The notes under the pieces were generated by a model. It had not been told where the DNA came from. It did no database searches and saw only the letters and a program-made list of their open reading frames with translations. This document shows, piece after piece, positions 17,885-26,827 of a DNA stretch of 64,000 nucleotides. The position numbers were made by a program, and so were the translations under genes. Source of the stretch: Paenibacillus taichungensis (lineage in GTDB: Bacteria; Bacillota; Bacilli; Paenibacillales; Paenibacillaceae); the NCBI RefSeq assembly GCF_003287275.1, contig NZ_QEVW01000026.1, positions 91,393 through 155,392 on the forward strand. Reading direction: 5' to 3'. The first letter of the stretch is position 1; each line of letters starts with the position of its first letter.

Positions 17885-18784
17885 TTAGCTCAACTTATTT
17901 TCCCCATCAACACATTCATCTACAATATTCATAAAACGGGAAATCACTTCCTGATTCAAGTCCGTCCGCCATGCCGTGTACAACGGTACGGAGGGCGGAT
18001 TTTCTATTAGTGGTAGAAATACCACGCCCCTCCGCTCGAACACATCTACTGAAGAAGGAACGATAGAGATGCCCATGCCTGCTGCAACGAGATTCACAAT
18101 CGTGTACATCTGAATAGCTTCCTGTGTAATACGAGGATCTACACCATGCTCCCTGCAATAATCCAGAACGAGACGATGGAACGGAGAACCCAGATGCCGC
18201 GGGAATAAAATAAAATCTTCGTCCGCCAGCTCGGTGATTGACACCTGAGTCTGTGAAGCTAAAGGGTGATGGTCTGGCAGCACTGCGAGTAATGTTTCCG
18301 TCTGACAGACTCGGAACGACAATTGTCCGTTATGATCCTGATACCGCAAAAATCCAATATGGATCTGTCCATCTGCTAGTGCCTGCAATTGTTCGGACGA
18401 GGTCATCTCGCGCAACGTAAGTTCAATCTGCGGGTACGCCGCACGGAATTTTCTCAACACATCGACCATAATACTTCCCGAAGCCGAATCCACAAAAGCG
18501 ACCGTTAAATGTCCAATGATCCCCTGATCAGCCTTCTGCGTAAGCTGGATGGATCGCTCAAGTTGGGCCATGATCAGCCTCGCCTGTTCCAGAAATACGG
18601 CACCGGCTGCTGTGAGACGAACCATTTTTTTCGTGCGTTCCAACAGCTTCACGCCGAGCTCTTCTTCCAGATTCTGAATCTGCTGGCTCAGCGGCGGCTG
18701 CGTCATATTTAATTTCTCAGCCGCACGGTGGAAATGAAGCTCCTCCGCCACGGTGATAAAGTATCGTAGTTTTCGAATATCCAT
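17885..18784 (-). CDS. LysR-family transcriptional regulator
   Basis: A 299-residue LysR protein. The helix-turn-helix is at residues 1-60 (LHFHRAAEKLNMTQPPLSQQI), and the effector domain begins near residue 90 (GHLTVAFVDSASGSI). The sequence resembles the BenM/CatM/AlsR-like group, which often senses aromatic or organic acids. It converges with the aldo/keto reductase, and no divergent target lies upstream within 180 bp, so its regulon is unclear. Confidence 0.92.
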   Translation of the reverse strand: MDIRKLRYFITVAEELHFHRAAEKLNMTQPPLSQQIQNLEEELGVKLLERTKKMVRLTAAGAVFLEQARLIMAQLERSIQLTQKADQGIIGHLTVAFVDSASGSIMVDVLRKFRAAYPQIELTLREMTSSEQLQALADGQIHIGFLRYQDHNGQLSFRVCQTETLLAVLPDHHPLASQTQVSITELADEDFILFPRHLGSPFHRLVLDYCREHGVDPRITQEAIQMYTIVNLVAAGMGISIVPSSVDVFERRGVVFLPLIENPPSVPLYTAWRTDLNQEVISRFMNIVDECVDGENKLS

Positions 18785-18964
18785 ACGTCTGGTGTACTTC
18801 CCTTCCGACTAGCCTGTTACTTCATCTGTTCCTGAACATGAAACACAATGAAATTGTGGTCCACGAATATGTTCACTATTAACGACACGATGATACCAGA
18901 AGATGCATTATTGCTGTTATTGCTGCATTAAAGTACCTTTCGTCACCTATCTTTCTTTTCCTGC

Positions 18965-18996
18965 AAAAAAAAGCCCTATCCAGAGGTGGATAAGGC
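18965..18996 (-). terminator. Intrinsic terminator of the LysR-aldolase operon
   Basis: GCCTTATCCA and TGGATAGGGC pair around 4 nt with an eight-T tail on the minus strand, 20 bp past the aldolase stop. Confidence 0.88.
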
Positions 18997-19016
18997 AGAA
19001 TACGCATAGCTTTATT

Positions 19017-20117
19017 TTAGTTCACATGTTTCCGTAGTTCTTCATCCAACCATTGCAGCGCTGAATGCAGCTTGTCCTTGGGCACATTCTGATAACGATC
19101 CCCCGTTGACAACTCAAAAGCACAGCTATGAGCACTGGTCTGCTGCAAGTATGAAGTAATCCCTAACCCGAATTGCTGAGTCATGGATGCCAAAATACGC
19201 TCCACCTCGGCTTGAGCCAAGGGAAAATGTACATGAAACATATTGGAGACGGGCACTTCTGGCAACGTTCGTATACCGTGACACGCATTTAACAAGGAAG
19301 CAAGTTCCTTGGCCTGCTCGTAATAAAGCCCCATTTTGCCAATCCGTTCATTGAAATAATATTGGGAACTAAGAATATATGGATATAGGCCAATCAGATC
19401 ACCGCCATGCCGACGCTTCCATATTTTTGATTCTTGCATAACTTCCGTATCCCCTGCTAATATAGCGCCAGCGATTCCTCCAATACCTTTGTAAAAGGAT
19501 ACATATACACTATCAAACAGACTGCAAATCTCAGCTGGTGTCTTCTGATAGTATGGTGTGATTTCAAACAGGCGTGCACCATCCAGATGAAGCTTGATTT
19601 CACGTTCACGGCAATAGGCCGAGATGGCCTCCAACTCTTCATAGGCAGGCAATTGTCCACCAATCTCGCGTTGAGGCAGTTCAAGCAAGAGGCAGGAAAT
19701 TTCCTCATTCATCCCTTCTACATCTTCCAATCGAATCAGTCGGTCCTCATCCGCCAGTAAAATGGTTTCAATCTGATGCAGTTCCTTCAGTCCGTCTTCC
19801 TCATGGATTTCCAGATGAGATAAAGGATGATAAGCTACCCGCTTGATGCCTTTGCGGTCACACCAGATACGTAACGCAATTTGCTGTGCCATCGTACCAC
19901 TGGGGAAAAATACAGCTGATTCCTTGCCCAGAACGTCGGCCATTTGCTGCTGGAATTCATCAATAATTTTGCCGTTGCCATAATGATCACTATCCTGTTC
20001 CCCATCCACCTGCTCCAGCACTTCCTGAAGCACTTTGACTTTACGGTTGCCGTGACCGCCTACAATAAACTCCGCCTGACGAAATGCTTCCGCTAACGTT
20101 AGCTCTGTATCCTTCAA
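19017..20117 (-). CDS. Low-specificity threonine aldolase / beta-eliminating lyase family
   Basis: A 366-residue PLP fold-type I enzyme. The PLP lysine is K210 (SFYKGIGG), and D179 in HLDGARLFE contacts the pyridine ring. The family cleaves beta-hydroxy amino acids such as threonine and allo-threonine to glycine and an aldehyde; related members act as other beta-eliminating lyases. It follows a LysR gene by only 15 bp on the same strand, so the two form an operon, and it has a strong terminator of its own. Confidence 0.9.
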   Translation of the reverse strand: MKDTELTLAEAFRQAEFIVGGHGNRKVKVLQEVLEQVDGEQDSDHYGNGKIIDEFQQQMADVLGKESAVFFPSGTMAQQIALRIWCDRKGIKRVAYHPLSHLEIHEEDGLKELHQIETILLADEDRLIRLEDVEGMNEEISCLLLELPQREIGGQLPAYEELEAISAYCREREIKLHLDGARLFEITPYYQKTPAEICSLFDSVYVSFYKGIGGIAGAILAGDTEVMQESKIWKRRHGGDLIGLYPYILSSQYYFNERIGKMGLYYEQAKELASLLNACHGIRTLPEVPVSNMFHVHFPLAQAEVERILASMTQQFGLGITSYLQQTSAHSCAFELSTGDRYQNVPKDKLHSALQWLDEELRKHVN

Positions 20118-20132
20118 GGTTATTCACTCCTT

Positions 20133-20999
20133 TTATTGTTCTATTCCTTGTTTCGTCATCATCTGCACCAGTGCACCCAGCGCCCCGGATAGATGCTCAC
20201 TCTGCGAATGCACGAATCCTACTTCCAACCTGCAATACGGATCAGGCAAAGATAACACTGTAACCTCGCCTCTCCGTTCGGCTTTCGTAACCGAAGAGCG
20301 TGGGAGCAATGACACACCTATTCCCGCAGATACGCCATTCATAATGGTGTCCAGTGTTCCGTATTCCGTAACGTTGAGGGTGTGCACGCCTTGATCTTTC
20401 AAAAAGGCTTCTGCCTGCACGCGATGGGTACAGCCTACTTCAAAAAACAACATCGGTTTGCACAATAGAGCATGCATTTCATGGGTTCCGGGTTCAGCAA
20501 TCAGTACCAATTCTTCATCGTACACTTTCATATAGTTCAGCTCAGGGTGGTCGATTGGGCCATATATTATAGCCCCATGCAGCTCATGTTGAATGACCTT
20601 CTGATTGAGTTCATGTGTCCCCCCTGTAATTAACGAATGTTGCACCCTGGGGTAACATAAACGGTATTCAGCGAGCAGCGGCGTCAGATAACTGGAGGCT
20701 GCGGTCTCAATTGCGCCAAGACGAAGCACCCCTGCAGGTGGATTCCCAATCTGCGTTGCCTGCTCCGCTTCATATAACAAATGTAATATTTTATCCGCAT
20801 ATCCCAGCAAATTCTCACCGGCTGGTGTGAGCGACATGCCCCGGTTGGAGCGATGAAACAGCGGTACTTGCAGCTGATCTTCCAACTGTTTAATTCGTGT
20901 TGTTACATTGGATTGCACATAATTCAGCGTTAATGCCGCTTTGCTGATACTGCCTTCGCGGGCAACCGCCTGAAATATTTTCAAATCTCCTGCATCCAT
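20133..20999 (-). CDS. LysR-family transcriptional regulator
   Basis: A 288-residue LysR protein with an N-terminal helix-turn-helix (SISKAALTLNYVQSNVTTRI) and a GltR/CzcR-like effector domain. It is transcribed with the aldolase gene and is divergent from a medium-chain dehydrogenase with 136 bp between the starts. It could therefore regulate either its own operon or the dehydrogenase. Confidence 0.92.
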   Translation of the reverse strand: MDAGDLKIFQAVAREGSISKAALTLNYVQSNVTTRIKQLEDQLQVPLFHRSNRGMSLTPAGENLLGYADKILHLLYEAEQATQIGNPPAGVLRLGAIETAASSYLTPLLAEYRLCYPRVQHSLITGGTHELNQKVIQHELHGAIIYGPIDHPELNYMKVYDEELVLIAEPGTHEMHALLCKPMLFFEVGCTHRVQAEAFLKDQGVHTLNVTEYGTLDTIMNGVSAGIGVSLLPRSSVTKAERRGEVTVLSLPDPYCRLEVGFVHSQSEHLSGALGALVQMMTKQGIEQ

Positions 21000-21135
21000 G
21001 CGCTGATCACCTGCTTGTTATCTATTATCTGAATTGATACTGACATTCATTTTTGTTCATTTTACGTGAATCTGACCCATCTGTACAATGAGGCTCAATA
21101 GTGAAGTTTTATATACACAAGGAGGAATTTTGAAA

Positions 21136-22125
21136 ATGAAAGCTATTATACATTCCGGCCAGAGCGGCCTTGAAGGTCTTCAATATACAGAGTCAACATC
21201 TCGAGCACCAGAAGCCGATGAAGTACATATCCAACTGAAATCTGCTGGAATTAATCATCGTGATCTGTTCATCATGGCAGGACGTACATACCAGGACACA
21301 CCACTCATTCTTGGCTCCGATGGAGCAGGTGTAATCGTTGAGATTGGCGAAGGTGTTGAGGGTTTATCTGTAGGTGATGAGGTAATTATCCACCCTACTC
21401 TCGGTTGGGACCAAGCAGTAGACATACCCCTTGTGCCCGATATTGTAGGAGGCCCTACGGATGGAACTCTCGCACAATATATTACGCTGCCTGCCAGAAA
21501 TGCCTTGCCCAAACCCTCTCATCTATCATGGGCGGAAGCAGGGGTATTGTCCCTTTCGGCTTTGACAGCATACCGCGCCTTATTCACTCGTGGCGGACTT
21601 AAGCAGGGTGAACATATCCTCATTCCCGGCATTGGCGGCGGTGTAGCGACCTATGCCCTGCTCATGGCCGTAGCTGCTGGTGCCAAGGTAACCGTTACAT
21701 CCAGAAGTGAAGCCAAGAAACATGAGGCTCTGCGCCTGGGCGCTTTCCAAGCTCTGGACAGTCAGGCAGACTGGAGTCTGCAGAACGATCTCGATTCTGT
21801 TGACTTCATCTTGGATAGCATCGGACAATCCATGTTCCCCAAATATTTTGATATAATCAGACCAGGTGGCCGTATCGTGATGTATGGTGCAAGCTCGGGA
21901 GATGATCTGAATGTTCCAATCCGCTCGATCTTTTTCCCTCAAGTTAGCCTGATCGGCACCTCCATGGGCAGCCGTGAAGAGTTTGTCCAGATGCTCCAAT
22001 GGGTTGAAGAACATAATTTACATCCTGTGATCGATAGCATATATCCGCTACAGGACACAGCGAAAGCATTCGAACGTATGGAAAAGGGAGAGCAGTTTGG
22101 CAATCTTGCTATACTCGTGGAGTGA
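21136..22125 (+). CDS. Medium-chain dehydrogenase, YogA/quinone-oxidoreductase-like
   Basis: A 329-residue MDR enzyme. The N-terminal GroES-like fold includes GINHRDLFIMAG and the GSDGAGV stretch; the structural-zinc cysteine cluster is missing, as in quinone oxidoreductases. The Rossmann glycines lie in IPGIGGGVATYAL. It probably reduces a quinone, enone or aldehyde with NADPH. An excellent AAGGAGG precedes the ATG at 21136, so the 16 upstream codons of the longer frame are not coding. It is divergent from a LysR regulator. Confidence 0.92.
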   Translation: MKAIIHSGQSGLEGLQYTESTSRAPEADEVHIQLKSAGINHRDLFIMAGRTYQDTPLILGSDGAGVIVEIGEGVEGLSVGDEVIIHPTLGWDQAVDIPLVPDIVGGPTDGTLAQYITLPARNALPKPSHLSWAEAGVLSLSALTAYRALFTRGGLKQGEHILIPGIGGGVATYALLMAVAAGAKVTVTSRSEAKKHEALRLGAFQALDSQADWSLQNDLDSVDFILDSIGQSMFPKYFDIIRPGGRIVMYGASSGDDLNVPIRSIFFPQVSLIGTSMGSREEFVQMLQWVEEHNLHPVIDSIYPLQDTAKAFERMEKGEQFGNLAILVE

Positions 22126-22191
22126 CATCTGGTTTTAGATGGACCTTCATGAATTGGTAAATATCATTTTACGATAATAGGGGGAGTCCAT

Positions 22192-22388
22192 CTGACCCGT
22201 CTCGCTAAACGTTCAGCCATTGTTCTCGTCGCAATTATACTTTTGGCCCAAATTCCGATGTTGAAAGCAACCTTTGCCCGAGGGATAACTACGCTATATG
22301 TGAACACAAAGTACCCTGAACGCTTGAACCCAAATTTTTACCGGTGATCGTTACGTATGATCCATTGGATCAACCCATGAAAGACTAG
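22192..22388 (+). pseudogene. Remnant or CTG-started small exported protein
   Basis: A frame beginning at CTG, 5 nt after AGGGGGAG, encodes 51 residues with a basic start and a hydrophobic signal-like stretch (SAIVLVAIILLAQIP), then stops. Reading on in the -1 frame from a run of five T (22335-22339) continues a plausible sequence ending PVIVTYDPLDQPMKD. This suggests a roughly 65-residue secreted protein broken by a one-base indel and lacking ATG. It could also be a genuine short peptide. Confidence 0.35.
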
Positions 22389-22424
22389 ATTATTCACTCT
22401 ATGAATCATTCAGGAGGTATCGCT

Positions 22425-22643
22425 ATGTCCAATCATTTGCACTTGGTAGAATTAGTTCGCAAGCTGATGAATGCCGAAGGAACCGAAGATGAACTGGATG
22501 AGATGCTAGACGAGCTACAGCAACAGATGCCTTATGCAGAGATCAGCAATCTGATTTTCTGGGATGATCGAGACCTGACACCCGAACAGATTGTGGAAGA
22601 GGCGCTGACTGCTCGTCCGATCATACTTCCGCCCAGCCCTTAG
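22425..22643 (+). CDS. Colicin/pyocin immunity-like small protein
   Basis: A 72-residue acidic protein resembling the Im7/Im9 (Colicin_Pyocin) family: LVELVRKLMNAEGTEDELDE, then LIFWDD where the family has a DLIYYP-type segment, and LTPEQIVEEA. Family members bind and block nuclease bacteriocins. AGGAGGT lies 7 nt before the ATG at 22425, which decides the start. No cognate nuclease gene is nearby, so it is an orphan immunity protein or has another partner. Assignment is from motif resemblance only. Confidence 0.75.
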   Translation: MSNHLHLVELVRKLMNAEGTEDELDEMLDELQQQMPYAEISNLIFWDDRDLTPEQIVEEALTARPIILPPSP

Positions 22644-22747
22644 ACCTTATCCTATTAAATAATCCCCTCAAATCCAGACCACCTCTCCCCAACTTCCATA
22701 ATTTCGTTATAATGTAAATAAGACATCAGGCAAACAGGAGGCGAATT

Positions 22748-23536
22748 ATGGAAACGGAAGGTTTACGCAACGTAGAGAAGCTGGCGCTGAAGAAACACAA
22801 GATTTACAAACAAAGCTTGATCAGGTACCTTGCACGCTCCATGCTCGCCAGCATGTTTATCGGGTTTGGCGTCATCGTGGCGTTCAAGACGGGTAACTTC
22901 TTTTATATGGAGGATTCCCCTTTTACATACCCCATGGCTGCCCTCACGTTCGGCGCGGCAATTATTCTTATCGCTTATGGTGGCGGTGATTTGTTCACAG
23001 GAAATACGTTCTACTACACCTATGCCGCCTTGCGCAAGAAACTGAAATGGTTCGAAGTGGTGAAGCTGTGGATTGCAAGTTACAGTGGGAATCTGATGGG
23101 TGCGGCGGTATTTGCCCTATTAATCTATCTGACGGGTCTGTTCGATTCATCTCAGGTGAATGGTTTTCTGCTGAGTGTCGTAGAGCACAAGATGGAGGCT
23201 CCAGCCATGCAGCTTTTCTTCCGGGGTATCCTGTGTAACTGGCTCGTATGTCTGGCGTTCTTTGTGCCGATGTTCATGAAGGAGAATGGTGCGAAAATGT
23301 TCGCCATGATGCTCTTCGTCTTCTGTTTCTTCATCTCGGGATATGAGCACAGCGTCGCCAATATGTGTACATTCGCCATTGCGCTGGTACTGAACCATCC
23401 GGGGACGATCTCATTCGGCGGGGTTATTCACAATCTGATTCCGGTGACGCTTGGCAATCTGGTGGGCGGTGTGCTGCTGATGGGCTTCATGTATTATGCG
23501 GTGAACAAACCGTTTCTGGACGAAGAGACACACTAA
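22748..23536 (+). CDS. Formate/nitrite transporter family channel
   Basis: A 262-residue FNT protein with six transmembrane segments, similar to B. subtilis YrhG. Recognisable family elements are GGGDLFTGNTFYY, a GNLMGA re-entrant loop and the central-histidine region FISGYEHSVANM. FNT proteins form pentameric channels for formate, nitrite or related small anions. CAGGAGG precedes the ATG. No formate-lyase or nitrite-reductase genes are adjacent, so the anion is uncertain. Confidence 0.92.
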   Translation: METEGLRNVEKLALKKHKIYKQSLIRYLARSMLASMFIGFGVIVAFKTGNFFYMEDSPFTYPMAALTFGAAIILIAYGGGDLFTGNTFYYTYAALRKKLKWFEVVKLWIASYSGNLMGAAVFALLIYLTGLFDSSQVNGFLLSVVEHKMEAPAMQLFFRGILCNWLVCLAFFVPMFMKENGAKMFAMMLFVFCFFISGYEHSVANMCTFAIALVLNHPGTISFGGVIHNLIPVTLGNLVGGVLLMGFMYYAVNKPFLDEETH

Positions 23537-23569
23537 TACTTTGGCAAAAAAATCTCCTCCTGTGTGTTG

Positions 23570-23641
23570 TCATAATTAATGAGAAAAATCAGCAATAAAG
23601 GCTTGTACATCAACACAAATTTTCATAATTAGTGAGAAAAA
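23570..23641. repeat. Two direct copies of an AT-rich box upstream of the IS
   Basis: TCATAATTAATGAGAAAAA (from 23570) and TCATAATTAGTGAGAAAAA (from 23623) differ at one position and lie 53 bp apart. The first contains the palindrome TCATAATTAATGA. Tandem operator copies are possible; no gene start follows before the IS element. Confidence 0.4.
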
Positions 23642-23722
23642 ACGCAAAATTCATTTTGTATATTTATGCATATTAATGGGTGCGTATTTCAGAAGAATCC
23701 TTAACACATTTTAACACAGCAA

Positions 23723-25493
23723 GAGGGGGATGTCCCAAAAGGCATAAATATGGCTTGGGATATCCTCTTTCTCTAAATTGTAAAACAAAAAGAAACCGTT
23801 CCTTGGTAAAATGGAGGTACCACCCAACCATTCGAAAGGAGACGGTTTCTTTGTACATTCAATATACCATGGATCAACTTTTCTTGCCAATGGATTTGGA
23901 GACAGATATTCCCGAAAATCACCTCGTGCGTGTCGTGAATGACGCGGTTAATCGCCTAAGCGATTCCATTTTCAACGCTGCATACCCTGGCGGTGGCCGC
24001 CACAGCTTCATCCCAAAATGCTCACCAAAATCATCATTTACGCCTACACCCAGCGCATCTATTCTTCCCGGCAAATCGCCAAAGCGGTTCGTGAAAATAT
24101 CATGTTCATGTGGCTCGCCGCGCGCCAACAGCCGGACTTCCGTACCATCAATCGCTTTCGTTCCGAGCGGATGAAAGAGGTACTGGAAACCGTATTTACC
24201 CATGTACTGGAGTTGCTGGTTCAGGAGCAATATGTATCATTGGATCACTATTTTCTAGACGGAACCAAGCTCGAAGCGAATGCCAATCGCTACACCTTTG
24301 TGTGGAAAAAAGCCGTCGTCAAGCACCAAGCCAAGCTGCAAGAAAAAGTACATACCCTGTTTCAAACCATCGAAGAGGCAGAAAACGAAGAAGATGTACT
24401 CCACACCGGAGCCGATCTGCCTGAACTTGGCGAAACCTCGGCTCTCACGGCGCAAAAGCTGGAACAAGCTATCAAGCAATTGGAGGAAAAGCTCAGCGAA
24501 AAACCGAAGAGCAAAACGCTCAAGAAAGCCGTACGTCAGTTGCGGAAGGATTTGCTGCCACGGCTGCACAAATATGAACATCAGATCCAAACTGCCGGTG
24601 AGCGGAACAGCTACAGCAAAACCGATCCAGATGCGACATTTATGCGAATGAAAGAGGACCACATGCGAAACGGTCAACTGAAGCCAGGATATAATGTACA
24701 GATCGGAACGGAAAATCAGTTTGTTTTGGGCTACAGCGTACACAACGGCCTACGGATACCAAATGTCTGAAACCCCATCTGAATCATCTGGAAGAAACGC
24801 TTGGCCAAAGACCGAAGACCGTCATTGCCGATGCCGGGTATGGAAGCGAAGAAAACTACAGCTATTTAGAAGAACAAAACATTCAGGCTATCGTCAAATA
24901 TGGGACATATCACAAGGAAAAGACTCGTGCTTTTCGGCAAGCCATCGGTAAAGTGGACAACTGGAGTTACAACGAAACGTCAGATACGTGGACTTGTGCG
25001 GCTGGACAAACGTTACCTTTCCGGTATGAAAGCCGGACGATGACGGAAAGCGGCTACACGATTCAGACACGTCATTATCGAAGTGAGGATTGTAGTCAGT
25101 GTCCCTTGAAAGCGACGTGCACCAAGGCCCAAGGTGACCGGGAGATTGCGGTCAGCTTGACCTACATGCGGCAAAAAAACGAGATGCGAGAACGCCTACG
25201 TAGCGAGGAAGGATACATGCTATCGGTTCGGCGCATGGTTGAGCCGGAAAGTGTGTTTGGGCAAATAAAAAATAATCGGGGATTCCGAAGATTCCTGCTT
25301 CGTGGCTTGCAAAAAGTAAGCTTGGAGGTCGGGTGGCTTTGCCTTGCCCACAATCTACTCAAAAAAGCTTCAATGACAGAAAAACGCAAACGGGACAAAG
25401 CAGGATGAAGCTCTACTTTGTCCCGTTTGGACGTATCGGTATTAGTTCTCTTCACCGATGTGTGTTTTTAAGGGCTTTTGAAACAGCACCCTC
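23723..25493 (+). mobile_element. IS1182-family insertion sequence, degenerate
   Basis: About 1.77 kb bounded by imperfect 24-nt inverted repeats at 23723-23746 and 25470-25493; both start GAGGG and share TGT..CAAAAG. It contains one transposase gene in three frames. A clear target duplication could not be seen at the ends. It separates the formate/nitrite channel gene from the AT-rich island. Confidence 0.8.
23851..25408 (+). pseudogene. IS1182-family DDE transposase with two frameshifts
   Basis: Translation begins at TTG after AAAGGAGA (or at ATG 23869) with MDQLFLPMDLETDIPENHLV, the DUF772-type N-terminus. The frame breaks near 24005-24015 (RHSF to HPKML), continues to about 24750, and breaks again near 24750-24760 before RPKTVIADAGYGSEENY. 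The C-terminal part shows the Cys-containing CPLKATC region and ends with YMRQKNEMRERLRSEEGY..FGQIKNNRGFRRF. Each break equals a loss of one base. About 520 residues would result if both were repaired. The protein is inactive as read unless these are sequencing errors. Confidence 0.85.
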
Positions 25494-25543
25494 AATTAAG
25501 ATATTATATTTATTTTAAGTTTCGCATTCTATACTAGAGTCTA

Positions 25544-25860
25544 CTACTGAATCACAATCTTTGATCCGTAGTCCATTAGAACACTCCAATAATAGAAATT
25601 CTCTATATCCTTGAGCCATACAGGATCATTTTGTTCAATATATAAAAAAACTTGCTCAATACTAGTGAAGAAATGAGATCTAACTTCTCATTTATATATT
25701 CAACATATTGTTTAATGAATTCTCAATAATCGCTTAAGAGCAATTTTTGAATATCACGACTCATTTCATCCAAGTCATTCTATAGATATACTCCTTTATT
25801 AACAATAGCTTCTTTCTTCATTTTCTCTTTAGTAATTTGATAATATCTAAGTTTTCAATC
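25544..25860 (-). pseudogene. Decayed AT-rich gene
   Basis: On the minus strand a coding-like sequence is interrupted by two stops and a frameshift: MKKEAIVNKGVYL, stop, NDLDEMSRDIQKLLLSDY, stop, EFIKQYVEYINEKLDLISS, then after a poly-T shift YIEQNDPVWLKDIENFYYW and a natural stop at 25544. Composition matches the neighbouring island genes. The original function is not recognised; size and position after the protease/exported-protein pair would suit an immunity or accessory protein. Confidence 0.5.
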
Positions 25861-25873
25861 GTTCTTTTTGCAA

Positions 25874-25905
25874 TAAAAAACAGTCTTTCGATAATCGAAA
25901 GACTG
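25874..25905 (-). terminator. Intrinsic terminator of the protease operon
   Basis: CAGTCTTTCGA and TCGAAAGACTG pair perfectly around 3 nt, followed by a T6 run on the minus strand, 36 bp after the stop of the exported-protein gene. Confidence 0.88.
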
Positions 25906-25940
25906 CTAAAGGATCAAAACTATTGTATTTGCTAAACAAG

Positions 25941-26798
25941 TTAGAAGAAAGAATGTCCTCCAATTCTACTTGCTGTATGATAGTGTGCATAGTAGAAGAA
26001 ACCAGGTACTTGGGTAATATTTAATTCTGGACCTACAGGTGTTGCTCCACCACCGGCTACTCTTGCCACACGTGCAGCTGCCGCACTATTTACTGACCAA
26101 ACATTTGCATGCGCCTTCGTAAACATAGGGTTTACTAGTCTTTGAGCTGCACCAGCTAAGTCAATAGAATGACCAACATAAAGTTTCCCCCCCATGATTT
26201 GGGCTTCGTAGTGTTCGTATTTTTTCTGTCTCAATGTCTCTCTAATTTCATTAACTGTCACCCAAGTTTCGGTTGCTACAATTAGAGTTGCACCGATACC
26301 GACTAACCATGCCAACAAGGTTTCCCCAATCACAATACCAATGGGGATTGCGAAAGAAGCTTGTAATTTGTCTTGTTCAATTGAATAGGATTCATTTGTT
26401 TCTAGATCAGTAAAAGTAGCATTAATGTCACCCAATGAATTGACTTCATGAATAACAACATCATACGTTCGTTGATTTGCTGTACTGACTTCCGACTTCT
26501 CATTAGTAACCAGAGTCATTGTTTGCAAATTTTTATCAATTGTAAGAGTCCCTGTAATGTCAGTTGTGGTTGCATTTTCAGAAGCCAGTGCACTTACCCG
26601 TGCGAAACTTGAATTTATCGCTGGCATTGTGGCACTTATAACCATTTCATCTGCATTATCTACAAGAATGTCTACGTTTGAACCTGTAGAATGATCTGAG
26701 AATCTACTTTCCTGCGCTTGTGCTTGGAATGTAAATGAAAAGATCATAGCGAAAGCTAGAATACTTGCAATAATCGATTTATTCAAAGACTTTATCAT
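25941..26798 (-). CDS. Exported protein with hydrophobic core and His-rich tail, putative toxin
   Basis: A 285-residue protein with a clear signal peptide (cleavage likely after AQA, residue 28), an extracytoplasmic region of about 120 residues, a strongly hydrophobic segment at about 149-177 and a C-terminal part with H210, H230, H272, H274 and H282 ending GGHSFF. From memory it resembles families annotated as SAR2788-type putative toxins, but this is not verified. It lies 29 bp after a subtilisin-like protease gene in a two-gene operon, so cleavage by that protease is an attractive inference. The AT-rich composition suggests acquisition by transfer. Confidence 0.75.
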   Translation of the reverse strand: MIKSLNKSIIASILAFAMIFSFTFQAQAQESRFSDHSTGSNVDILVDNADEMVISATMPAINSSFARVSALASENATTTDITGTLTIDKNLQTMTLVTNEKSEVSTANQRTYDVVIHEVNSLGDINATFTDLETNESYSIEQDKLQASFAIPIGIVIGETLLAWLVGIGATLIVATETWVTVNEIRETLRQKKYEHYEAQIMGGKLYVGHSIDLAGAAQRLVNPMFTKAHANVWSVNSAAAARVARVAGGGATPVGPELNITQVPGFFYYAHYHTASRIGGHSFF

Positions 26799-26827
26799 TT
26801 GTTACCGACACCTTCCATTCTTTAAGT

